Below, one piece after another: positions 48,932 through 60,295 of a stretch of 64,000 bases of DNA (its first letter is position 1; the number at the start of each line of letters is the position of its first letter). The position numbers were made by a program, and so were the translations under genes. The stretch comes from Klebsormidium nitens (taxonomy: Eukaryota; Streptophyta; Klebsormidiophyceae; Klebsormidiales; Klebsormidiaceae). The notes beneath the pieces were generated by a model, which had not been told where the DNA came from, ran no database searches, and worked only from the letters and a program-made list of their open reading frames with translations. Location of the stretch: NCBI GenBank assembly GCA_000708835.1, contig DF237130.1, positions 18,048 through 82,047 on the forward strand, in the 5' to 3' direction.

Positions 48932-51900
48932 TTAAGCACACCGAGGAACTGCGCCCGGAGCCCCCGTGGGGCACGGGGTCGAGCAGCACACGTAAGTCTG
49001 CCCGTTGGCCGCGAAGCACTGCATATCACAAAGCCGAAAGATCCTTAGCTCGGTTTGAAGGTTTTGGTCACAGAAATGGGCTTTCTGAAAGAGACGGCGT
49101 CTTACAGCCAGGCCAAAAAGCAGCAGCTTGCGCATCTTGGCCGGACGACGGTGTCTGTACCTTGTGCCGCGCCAAGAAAATAAACGTCAGAAGCACGTCC
49201 TCCCATTCTAAACCGAAGAGCCGACAAGATATAACTTCCGGAAACGTAAGGACTGGTAAAAGCAACAAGAACACATGGGACAATGGTCGGTTGCATTTGG
49301 GCTGACCAGAATCAAAACGGAGGGATGCATCACGGTTCGCCCAGCCATGAGATTCTTTCACTCAGTTGGCAATTCCTCGTCGACTTTTTGCCTTTCCACC
49401 CTCGTCTCAGCCATTTGAGCAAATACACCAGTTGCGTGCTTCATCACTCAAGAACGCCCACTTGCAGAATAGGCACCTCATTCACTCATAGTAGTACTCC
49501 CTCCAAGTTCGAAGCCGCACCTGATTGGGGGCCGACCCGTAGGGGTCGCAGGTACCCCCCACGGGGAGGACCTGAGGGGTCGTGGTCGGGGCCGGCGTGG
49601 TGGCCGCCGGTGTGCCGCTGGGGGGGGTGGAAGCGGGGGTGCCGCTGGGGGGGGTAGAAGTGGGCGTGCTGCCCGGGGTGGTAGAGGCCGGGGTAGAAGT
49701 CGGCCCGGAGGTACCGGTGGTCGGGGCCGGGGTGGCCGTGGCGAAGCAGGCGGTCGGGACCGGGGCGGGGGTGCCGCTGCAGACGGGGTCGACGCCGGGC
49801 TGGGTGTTGGGGCACGCGGTCGCGCAGCAGATGTAGCGGTTGCCGGCGGAGTTGAAGCACTGGAAACAGAAAAGACGGGGGTGTCGGGTGTCAGGATAGA
49901 CCAGTCAGAGGTGTTGAGAAGTTTCCAAATCAACTCAGCCGATGCGAAGTAGGGGATGCGATTTGGGAACACGGGCGCCAAGAGAAGGAATTATGGGTTC
50001 AACGGAATTAGAGGCTAGATACGATATCGGTCTCTCCTGGAGGAGAGGACTGTTGTAGCAGAATCTCGTTATCGGTTCCGCTTTCATTTCAGGAGCATTG
50101 GTAGCCGGGCTCAGGTATGGAAGGGAAGGTAAGAATACCGGTCGACGTTTCGCTGTGCTTTAGCTGCAGGTCGAGTGTTCTAAGGGGGCTATTAGCAATG
50201 GCTCACTTTTGGTATCGACACGTGTCCTTACTTCTGGTAAGGACACGTGGCGCAGAAGTGACAAGGTCAGAATCGCTGCTGCGAACGCTAGTCACTGATT
50301 GTCTCCTGATAGGGCACAGGGAAAGCTTGGACGGATTGGCAGGGATTTTGGCAACTCGACTGGATGCGCTCGGCAAGATCCCCGCAGAGGAAGCCTTCAA
50401 TCCTTTCTAAACGGCAGAACCTCCATTCGCTGTCTCAGGTGTTTATGTAAAAAAAGCTGCACTGGGGTCGGCCGTACCTGGTTGGGCGTCGGCCCGGCGT
50501 AGTCGCACACCCCGCCAACCGGGAAGGTTGGAGCCGGGGTTGCGGGGGGGCAGGGAACCGGGATGGTTGCTACCGGGGCATTGGCAGTGGCCGTAGGAGT
50601 GGGGGTGGGCGTGGCAGTGGCCGGGGCCGGGGCGGGAGCCGTAGCGGTGGGGGTGGGGGTAGGGGTGGCAGTGGCCGGGCCGTTGTCAGCCACGAGGTCG
50701 AGTCCGAAGATGAGGGGGTCGTGGTCGGAGGTGCGGTAGAATGAGTTGGGGTTGGCCAGGCCGGTGTCGCTCTGTAGAGGAGAAGAAGAGGGTTTGTGAC
50801 GTGAGCAATTTTTGTTTGTTGAACCACAGGGCGGCTAGTCGAAAGAGGGCGCAGAACGGAGGGAAGAAAAAGGGGGGGCGATTCAGATGGATGCATGAGA
50901 AAGTGCTCTGCTTTTGAAGCCTGTCAAGCCTGTCAGAGAGGAATAATCTCAACGAGGCGAAAAGGCAAGGCAAGCGGGATGCGTTCGGAAGGGGCTAACC
51001 GCTTTCAGACTTTTAACGGTGACGTCAATGCTCACGTGACAGAAGGGGGCCACCGCTAGGGAGGTCGAGTATCTAGTGTGACGTCACGCTCACGAGCTAG
51101 AAGGGGACTTCTGCTCACAAAGTAACCCACACACAAACAAGCAAACAAATGCACTTCTCTCTTTCGAAAGAAGGGAAGAGGGCAACAGCTAGGGAGTCGG
51201 GTATCTCGTGTGACGTCAGTGCTTACGGCATAGCCCAGCGCGATCTGCTCGTCGGCGTTGATGTGGAACTCGCCGACGCCCGTCACCTGGCTCACGAGCG
51301 ACGGCGACGCGAGCGCGTGGTCCAGATAGCCCGACTCGCCGTTGAACACGTATGAGTACGCGAAATCGCCGAGGAACTGGCGGATTAGGTTGGTGTAGCC
51401 CCCTGCCTCGAACGCCTTGATGGGGTCCTCCATAGCGTATGAGTTCATATCGCCCGCCAGAACGAAGTCGGGGTCGTTGCTGCCGGTGGGGTCGGTGGCC
51501 AGCCAGCGGACGAGCGCCTCGGCGGCGCGCTTACGGGTCAGGTTGCAGTTGCCCTGCCATAGCGTATGAGAAAGAGTTGTTGGAATCTGCCGCGACGTGA
51601 ATAGAGCAGCAGCTCTACAAACCAGAAGATTTCGATGTTTCCTTGTGCCTAGGAGAAGGTACGTCAAGTCTGAAGGAACAGTCGACGTTTTTCGAGCAGC
51701 AGCTTTACAAACCAGAGAATTTCAGTGTTTCCTTGTGCCTGAGGAAGGTACGTCAGGTCTGAAGGAACAAGAGGTCGAGGTGACTGAGCTGATTACATTG
51801 AGAGCACGCACTGCCAACAACCTTGGGGAGTTGTTGACGAAAGAGGAGCAGATGAACAATGTGCGAGAATGCGCAGACCAGTTCAGCTCCCACTCGCCTC

Positions 51901-54900
51901 AAACCACAGATTTCATATGCCACGTGATCGCAATGCTTGTCGTGACGTGGTTCAAAGAATCATGAACAGACCGTTATTACACAGTCAGTCGCAGGATTCG
52001 AAACGGATTCTACCCACCGCAACGGCGATACACCCACTCGTTGAGCCCGACTCAGCGCACTCTTAGCCAGGCCAAAGCACTTGTCTCAACTTCATGTCGA
52101 ATAAGGGAAGTGCTTGAGGAACGGGTTTGGTTTGGGGGCTTAAAGTGGGTACGGGTGCGGAGCATGTTACTTCTAAGTTCCGATTTCTAAGTTGTTCTTT
52201 CCCAAGCACAGTCGACCTGCCCTTAGTTGATTTGAAATAAACGGAGGTCTCTTCTATTCCCTTTTGGAAGGGAAGGCTCTCCAAATGCAGATTGTTCCAG
52301 AAGACAACAACCGACGCGACACTTGCTACTCGCCGCACCTGGCCGTCGTTGTTGTCGGGGTCGCCCGCGCCGCACCCGCTGCCCTTGCTCTTGAGATGGT
52401 TTGCGACCACCGTAAACTTGGCCCCCGTGCTGATCTCCATATACGTCTGCGCGACCGATGGGCGCTGGATGTCCGAGTTGAAGTCGGGGTCGATGTTCTT
52501 AGTGAGGGCCCGGGCCACGCCGACCGGGGTAACCGCGGAGACGCGGTACATCTGGCCGACCGTGATGGCGTCACTGCCCACGCACTGGCTGTTGCACTGC
52601 AAGGATAAGGGTTGACAATGACGTCGGCGCATGGGTGGAGGGTGACGTCGGCGCAGGGGTGGGAGGGACGGGTTGACTGGCTTTGGGGCAAGACAGAGAC
52701 CTGACTTTCTTGCGGCGAAAAGAGAACCCGTTTGCTTCCGACATCTCGGGCATTTCTTCGGGTTTTGGGGTTCCAGATCCGGGCATTGCCCCGGTAGAAC
52801 AAATGCTAGCGCCCATAAGGCAATGCCAAGATGCGAAGGACTGCCGGATACAAGTCAGCACAAGCCTGCGTGTCGGTCCTGGTTAAAATGTGCTATTCAG
52901 CAAGCATGGTTGGGGCAGGCGCTTTGTCTCCAATCGTGTCCGTTTTCACTAAGCAAGCATCTTGTGTGCGTCTGCACCTTCTCTGGTCCAAAAGTGAGTC
53001 CTGTGCGTCCAACGCGGTATGATGCCAAGCCCCAGAAAGCTTTCACACGGATCTACAGCAGCAAACACATCTCACATACACGCGTCATGATGACGTCAGC
53101 GTCAGCTCACGTTGGGGTCGGTGCTGATGATGGAGGGGCTGCCGCCATCCCCGGTGTTGACCCTGATGAAGTCGAACGTGCCCGCGCCGACCTTTGCGTT
53201 CACGGCATTAACGAGCGCGACGATTGCGCTCCCGGCGTTGAACCCGTTGTTCTGCAGCTCTTGGAGGGTGTACACGTCAGCGTTCAGGGCTTCGATGGCG
53301 AGCACCGACTTGGACAGCTGCGTCTGGTATTCCTGCAGAAAGTGACATGAGCAGGTGGTCAATCTGCAGTCAAAAGCTAGCAGCAATTTTCAGGCTGGTA
53401 AAGCCGGTTTCATCCAGCTGGACATTGCAGGTTCAGAATATGAAAGCCAGCACACGTTTCAGGTATGCATAGGCTTCTCATGTGTTGAACTCAACTGCTG
53501 CAATATCATTCCTGCTTTTGGCGGAGCAACTCTACGCACTGAAAATGAGTTGCCTCCTATCCGCCGGGTTTTAATAGCCGGACGTTCGACTCGGCCACGC
53601 GACTCACGGCCTGATCGGAACACATCTTCCAAATACCGGCGCGAAAACGTTCGAAACGACATTCAGTGCTAAGCATCTGCGCTGAAAGCAGCCAAACCGG
53701 ATTGTGAGCAAAGGTTTGGGGCCTGTTCTCACCTCAGGCGTGCTGGCGCCACGGCAGAGCGACGAGCTGCAGCCCGGGCCTTGCAGCGATGTGAAAAAGT
53801 TCTCCAGGTTGAACGCCACCACCTTGAGGCGCCCGCCCACCGCGGGGGGGGCGGTTGGGCGAGGGTTAGTGGCTGACGAGAAAGTGATGTTGGATGCGGG
53901 GGGGCTTGTGGGCTCCAGCAGGAACCCGTAGGAGTTCCCGAAAGACAGGTCCCCGACCAGGGGGCTGGTTAAGGTGTAACCCACGCGGATGGGGTTGCTG
54001 TCACTGAGGCCGGGGGCGGGGTAGGGAATCGGGTTAAGAGGCGAGCTGGAGCCGGTTCGGCTGGAGCCGTCGTCGATGAGGATGGTCTGGGCGGCGTTCG
54101 CGGCCGCGACAGCACGGGCGGGGTCGCCTGCAAAATCATGGGCGAAGGTCAGGTCACCAACTGACGACTCAAGAACATGTGGCTTTGAAAGCGCTGGATG
54201 GGGCAAATATGTCCGGCCTTTACATTTCCTTTTGAGGGGCTACGTTGGGAAGCTCGAGTGCTTTCAACAAATTGCTGCTGTGAGAAGAAGAGAGAGAGCG
54301 GCCATTCGCGTCAAACGAGCTTCTCTCAAGTGCCTTTCGATTAGAGATAGAGACTCGCACACAAATCTTCACGAGGCTAAAAATCGAGGGAGAGACTACC
54401 TCAGAACAGAGCGGAGACACTTCCAAGCTTTGCAGGGCTTACGAAAACCCTGATGAACAACGAGATACTCTGGGACTTCAAGGTGATAAGACGATGTTGA
54501 TGCGTCAACAACTCTAACACGATGTTTATAAAGTGGGCCATATACGCAAAATATAAGCCATCAAGTAGAGAGAAAAGGCGGCCCGACCTGGCGCGGCGAT
54601 CTGGGTGGGGACGTAACGGCGGCCGTTGACGGACAGCTCAATCTCGCCGTAGAAGTCGTCTTGGAAGACGTCGGTCACCGTGAGTGGCTGCAAGTAGCAA
54701 GCTCATGGGAACGTTGGCAACCCGCAGAGGTAGAGAGTCGGAGCGCAAGCGGCCACATGTCTCCGCAAGTGGAGTGTGTTTTCTTACTGGGTGATTCATT
54801 CCAAGAAGCGAGATTGGACTGTTTTCTTCCTTGGCGAACCGCTGACCAGTACGGAGTAAGCAACTTTACTTGGCCAGACTTCGTTCGGTGTGCAATCAAA

Positions 54901-57900
54901 AGCTTGCTCGAGCATTATTTCGATAAGCGGTTCGCTTCGATCGCCTCTCTCGAGCATACTTGCTTCGAGTGTAACTAGGACGGGTTGGCAGCCTGAAGTC
55001 TAAAGTATTAGCTGTGGCTTACGCATGTGTTTAGAAGCATATACGGTCCCTTAAGGATTTGTTGGAAAGAAGGCAGATTCTTTGACATTGTCCTTGACGA
55101 TCTCGCTGACAAAGCTTGTCATTGAAAGGATGACGACTTCAAAAGTTGCAAAATAGGACGAAGGGAAGACAACAGCAGGTACACTCAGAGGGAGCCCAAC
55201 AAAGAACGAGACCGAGCCACAAAAGGAGGGGGAGCCCATCACCTCCGGTCCGAAGCTGACGAGCATGCTGAGGTACTGGCGCAGGTTCTGCGCCATGGGG
55301 GACAGCATGATCGGCCGGACTGCGGGGAGGGCGTTCCCGATTGAACAGACGGCGACCGAAGTAATCATTGTGATCTCGGGGAGCCCATTGAAGTTGGCCA
55401 CGGTGCCCGACACCTGGACCTCGTCACCAACGGCGGTCGCCATGAAATTGGCGCGAGAGCTGCCGAAGTAGACGAAGATGCCGTTAGAGGTCGTCGTGTC
55501 GTCGTCGGCTAGCATCTGTGAAGGAACGAGTCAGGAGTGTTTCGACGCGAAGGGGGGACCTGCTTGCAAATCAGTCCAGCAGCTTCGGAAGGAGCTGACA
55601 CCAGCCGCCCTCCGCAACAAGGATAAAATGTTTGTAGAAAATGTAGTTGAGATGGTCACCACAGCGGAACTGAGGGACTCCTTCTGAGGGAGGGGTCAGG
55701 ATTGTTTTGACGCAAAGGTGGACAGGGGTGACTCTCAGAGGAGCGGGTGAGGAGCGGGGCGAAGGTGCGGCTTCTTTCCTGTGGCGATTGTCCCGGAACT
55801 TCGTGAGTACCAGACATTCGTCGAGCACGTTAACCCCAAGCACGATCATTCACGGGGAGAAAAGCAGAGGCTGAAAGACAAGGTCGAGCACGTTCATTCA
55901 CGGGAAAGAAAGGAGAGGCAGAAAGAGGATTTGAGCAGCTCGACATCGGCAGATGGAAGTGTGTTGCGGTAGAGCGACCGAGAACGGGTCGCCTCGTTAC
56001 TTGGGAACAGCTTCTGACAGTCACCAAATAATGCATGTGATTAGAATAACTAACAGAACATTTACTCGCAAGAGTAGCTTTAGAACCGTTGTAATTGAAG
56101 AGCCATGCTTCCCCAGGAGTGCAGAATCGAATTACGTTCTCACGATGATGGCAGCAGTTGACCCTGAGGTGACAGACGTTTTAATTCAGGATTGCAAGCG
56201 AGCTCAAGGAAGATCTCGTATTGCAGCCCTCGGACCCAACTTTGCGTCAAATTTTGACTGCAGAAGTCAGGGCTCATTATCCGAAGACAAGAGACAAGCG
56301 GCACAGTTCGACGCATCGAGAGCTCGTAGCCGAACAAGAAGTGCCTGCACGCTGCGGGTCGCACTTACGTCAGGCGTCTGGATGAAGAAGCCGGAGAGTT
56401 GGCCGGGTGCGTCGAACGCGCCCGTCAAAAACCCCCGCACAACCACCGTGGTGTTGACCAGGTTGGGTGCGGCTCCGTTCCCATTGATCGTGGAGATCGG
56501 CGTCTCCCCAGCCGTGCTAGTGCAAGAAGGGGCAGTGCCGGTGGGGGCGGGAGTCCCGGTCCCAGAAGTGGTTGGCGCTGGAGATAAGGATAAAGTTCAA
56601 TACCTATAAGGACCTAAGACACGCCCAGGGAACGGGTGGGGTTGGTATGGTGGTTAGGGTGGGTGCCGGTGCGGAGCGCGCCATGTTCGTTGGTTAGGGG
56701 TGTTAGTTAGTTTTCTGTCCCAGGTACTTTCTTATAGGTATTAGATCCTTCTAGATTCTAAACTTGATGGGTATCGTTGGATTCGTCGGGACAGAAAGAA
56801 TTGTTGCTGTGCTTTCTGAGAGGCCAAAAATATAAGGCCCGGAAGATCGTCCCTCTCGATCTCAAGGAACCCACTGCAAACGCTGTCCACTCGCAGCGGC
56901 TACAGTTGTGGAATGGTCCTTCCGAGAGATTGAAAACAGCTTTTGTGAAAGTTTTCGGCTAAGGACATTGTGAGTTCCTATATCTACTGTCGAGTCTGTG
57001 TAAGCTTAAACACTTCGAGGGGCGAGATGACTGTCGTGGATGTCACGACGAGACGGATTCCAAGCGGGTAGTCCTCCGTAAAGCGGAGGCGTGACAACAG
57101 AGACGGCTTACTGGTGGGAGGTCGAAGTTGTTAACAGCAAACAACAAGGAATAGCGTCATGTTTAGAAACGTCGATGATGAATCTTGTGGGCTCTTAACT
57201 TACTCCTTCCGCTGGGTGAACACAAACTAGCCAAGTTCAAAAGCTCCGCTGATCTCCCTGCTATATTACAAAAGATGACACTTCTCGAGTTTGCAACGAC
57301 AAAAACGGACCCGAAGGTTGCTTTCAAACAAGGATGGCCCTGATTGCCCATCAAAGAGGGCGTGTCACCGGGGCGCAACATGAGCAGCATTCATGATACC
57401 AAGCAAAAGACCCCTTTTCCCGGCGACCCAAGAGCAGAGGAGCACGCTGCACGGTCGCCCTGTGACGTCATTTGATGCGATGCTAGACTCACAAGGAGTG
57501 GCTGAGCCTGAGCAGGCGTTGGCAGTTCCCGGGGTAGTGCTGACCAGGACGAAGTCAACACCGTTATCGTCCGTGTCAGTGCCGTCAGGACACCTAGACA
57601 AGGAGGGACAGTATTAGGAATCGGAATTGGACCAGATTCAGCCGATAAACGGATCAAAGGCAGCCCACAGATCCATCCAAAGAACCTGGCATCACCAAAT
57701 GCAATAAGATCCGGAGAGATCATAGTCCACGAAGTAAGACGTTGACTGTGCTTCTTAGTCGAAGAAGTAGGGTGCAGGGGCTTGCTTGAAGCTAGCAGCA
57801 CGGCTGTTTTCAAGCTCCCAGTCGACTGTTGGAGAGGGAAGAGAGGACGTACTTTTCCAAAGACCTTCTTAGCCTTTACGAAAACTTCAACGCAGTAAAA

Positions 57901-60295
57901 GTCGTCGGAGGCTACAAGCTTGTACACGAGAAGCACTCCCCCTTCTCAAAATTGCTAGAAATCCTGACCCACAAGCTTTAAGCACACACCTTTGGCAGGC
58001 ATACAATTTGATGAGATCACATAAGTCCAGACCTGGACGACCTTAGCCATCAAACCCTTTTGACAATCGCTTTCCAGCAGGCCTCATGATACTCATTCTC
58101 ACCATAATAAACCACATATGATTCGAGAACAGACTAAGTTGCCTGTGGCCGGAAATACTGAAAATGAGCCTCAAACGTGAGCCCCAAGCGGAAGCCTCAA
58201 AAGTTTGAAAGGAATGCATGCACCTTGCAGAGGAGTCATCCAGAGTCTTAGAACTGGGCTATCCACTTCCTTCCAGTCAGAGTACTTAACCCCGCTAAGC
58301 CAGCACCCGTTTGCAAACATTGACTCAAGCAACAGCTGCAAGCACCTGAGCTGCTAAAACCTGACGCAACTCGCGGATACTCACCTGGAGATGGATGTGG
58401 TGCCAGCGTCGGTGTCGGTTACCGCACTGGTGCCCTCCGAGTAGCCGGGAATCAATCCCTCATACGAGACCCTGTCGATGATGTTTCCAGAAGGGTCTGT
58501 AAGGCCCATGGCGTCCGGGGCTCCATTCTGGATTAGGTTGTTGTCGGGGCCGTTTGTCTGCAAGAGGGGGTTTTCAAACAGTGGTGAATGAAGCTGGGAC
58601 CAGAGAGGGTTGGGCAGGAAAGAGGGGTTAATGAGTGGTTAGGCAGTGGGAAAGGGGGTAGAGCTGATAACTAGGAATGCGAAAAAGGTGCAAGAAAGTA
58701 TCAAGGCAACAGACCATCAATATCATTGATCAGGCAGGCATTCTGACAGAGGGGTTAAGTACACAGGGTCAGGAGAATGTAGACCACGCAAACGCGGGAT
58801 ATAAAAGCAATCAGGCAACGAGACAGTGGTGTTGAGGGTACTAGTCTGTGTGCACGAGTCTAGTTGGTTGAAAGGATGGGAATGTCATGCCGTATAATCA
58901 GAAACTGATACTGTAGCCAGGTGACCATACTACAAGCATACTATGTTGCGATAAGGTTTCAGGGCTACTTGAGGGTGGGGTCCATGCAAGAGCCAACTTG
59001 AGGTTAAGGAAAGGGTTAAGAGAGTCTACAATACAGCGGTAAAGCTACCCAGATGGCAGTACTCTTTTGCTGACAAGAACATTGTATCCCAAACTGGAAG
59101 AGATATGCTGTTACCCTGCATTGAACAAGCCTCTACGAAACAAGTTGGCAAGATTGGCAGGACCAGGCTTGCCATTCTGCTGAGATGACAAATATAATGA
59201 AAAGGGCAAAACCAGGAGTGATTCTCTGCCCCTGCCAAGCTGCTAATGCTGTTTAATCCATGCACGCACTGTGCTTTACCTTGCCTTTGAAGATGTGGAA
59301 ATCAACATTGAGGTTCCTGATTGTCCAGACGTACATACCCAATTATTAGACTCATTTAGATCAGACTTAATTCGCAGGTTGCTGCAACTTTTAGCAGCAG
59401 AACTGAGGGGGATTGTCTATTTCAAATTCCAAGTTCACTGAGACATCTGACCTCTGAAGCCAACAACTTCAGCTCAGACCAAATGGCCAGGCCACCTCAT
59501 GCTGAGCCTGTAGAACCAACTGGGAGCTTTAATTGCAACGGACAATTGCGAGAGTCGATCTGGCTTCTTGCCGATATTAACCGCCTGGTTAGCACAAATG
59601 CAGCCTAAGATGGAAAATGGAAATTTGGATGCCAATGAGAACTCAGATAGGCCATTGCGTGCAGTGGAAAGCTTTTCAATGAATGCGGCCATTCTACAGC
59701 CGAAAGGAATGACTGGCGCAATATGTCAGTTCTCAACTGACCCACCCGAGTTTCAACTCTAGCCCAATCAGTCTTCCGCAGCACATAATCATCAGAACCC
59801 CCATTCACTGACACTCGGACTAAGTTTGGAAGATATGTCATCATTAACCCCTGATCGAGACAGGCCAGAGAACAAGCCCAGTCTCCCCTTGACTTGACCA
59901 CATTTCACCCTGCAGTAGAAGGCTCTCCTATTAGCTCCTTGGCTGATCGCACCTGGTGAAAATGCATTGCATTTGCCACTCACCTGATTGCAGTTTGGCA
60001 CGGTCCCCGCCGTTGAGCAGATCACAAAGTAACCCCCTGGGGCCAGCGTCACTGGGGCAAGTGGAATCGTCAAGTATATGGCATTGTTGGCCCCATTCAC
60101 AAGCTGGAGGTTCCAATTCGTGAGGTTGATGTTGGACGCTCCAACATTTTTGAGCTCAATGAATTCCGTAGTGTCAGTGCCAGGCTGATCATAGTCGATT
60201 TCGTTGATGACCAGAGAGGTGGACACGGCGGCGGAGAGGGCGGCGGAGGAGAAGAGAACCAGGAGGGCGAGCAGGAGCTGGCGGGAGGCGACCAT
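48932..60295 (-). CDS. Secreted nuclease: lamin-tail domain plus ExeM/NucH-like EEP endonuclease, with C-terminal Cys modules
   Basis: Probable extracellular DNase of bacterial ExeM/NucH type. Exons: 59984-60295, 58385-58557, 57493-57593, 56369-56577, 55243-55515, 54588-54687, 53733-54127, 53111-53332, 52339-52596, 51227-51553, 50478-50771, 49521-49859, 48932-49018; phases all close, 1029 residues. A signal peptide (MVASRQLLLALLVLFSSAAL) precedes a lamin-tail domain (LVINEIDYDQPGTDTTEFIE to about residue 160). An OB-like region follows (VVVRGFLTGAFDAPGQLSGF, GDEVQVSGTVANFNGLPEIT). The EEP domain has FNLENFF (N496, E498), LQELQNNG (E546), ANHLKSK (H662), LAGDMNSY (D716, N718), YLDHAL and SDHDPL (D806, H807), so it looks catalytically complete. 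Thr/Pro-rich linkers, probably O-glycosylated, alternate with two Cys modules (VGGxCD...PNQ-CF...YxCC...CP). The bacterial-like core with 12 introns suggests old horizontal transfer. Confidence 0.94.
50219..50249. repeat. Perfect hairpin, 13-bp stem and 5-nt loop
   Basis: CACGTGTCCTTAC, a five-base loop, then its exact reverse complement. Both arms contain the G-box hexamer CACGTG. It lies in the nuclease intron between the exons ending 50478 and starting 49859. Confidence 0.85.
51043..51227. repeat. Direct repeat spanning a 5' splice site
   Basis: Copy one at about 51043-51094 and copy two at about 51171-51227 share GCTAGGGAG, GTATCT and GTGTGACGTCA in order. Copy two abuts the donor of the exon ending at 51227 (minus strand), so the start of this intron is present again 130 bases further in. 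Confidence 0.7.
51604..51771. repeat. Tandem duplication, about 90-bp unit, in a nuclease intron
   Basis: Copy one at 51604-51683 and copy two at 51694-51771 share GAGCAGCAGCT-TACAAACCAGA, TTTCCTTGTGCCT and GAAGGTACGTCA-GTCTGAAGGAACA blocks with few differences. The duplication is in the intron upstream of the exon starting at 51553. Confidence 0.85.
55528..55723. repeat. Direct repeat of about 32 bases in a nuclease intron
   Basis: Copies at 55528-55560 and 55692-55723 share GTCAGGA-TGTTT-GACGC-AAGG. The first copy lies just outside the acceptor of the exon starting at 55515. Confidence 0.6.
55820..55930. repeat. Imperfect tandem repeat in a nuclease intron
   Basis: Two adjacent copies begin GTCGAGCACGTT (55820 and about 55882) and continue CATTCACGGG-A-GAAA-G-AGAGGC-GAAAGA. 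The first copy has an extra block of about 15 bases. Confidence 0.65.

Noticed and set aside
49478-49981. Pro/Ala/Arg-rich minus-strand frame of 167 codons and a Val/Gly-rich plus-strand frame at 49582-49836
   Set aside because: Both are alternate-frame readings of the Thr/Pro linker exon of the nuclease, which joins in phase to its neighbours in the other frame.
52264-52608. Plus-strand frames opposite nuclease exon 9
   Set aside because: Antisense shadows of an exon with clear nuclease motifs.
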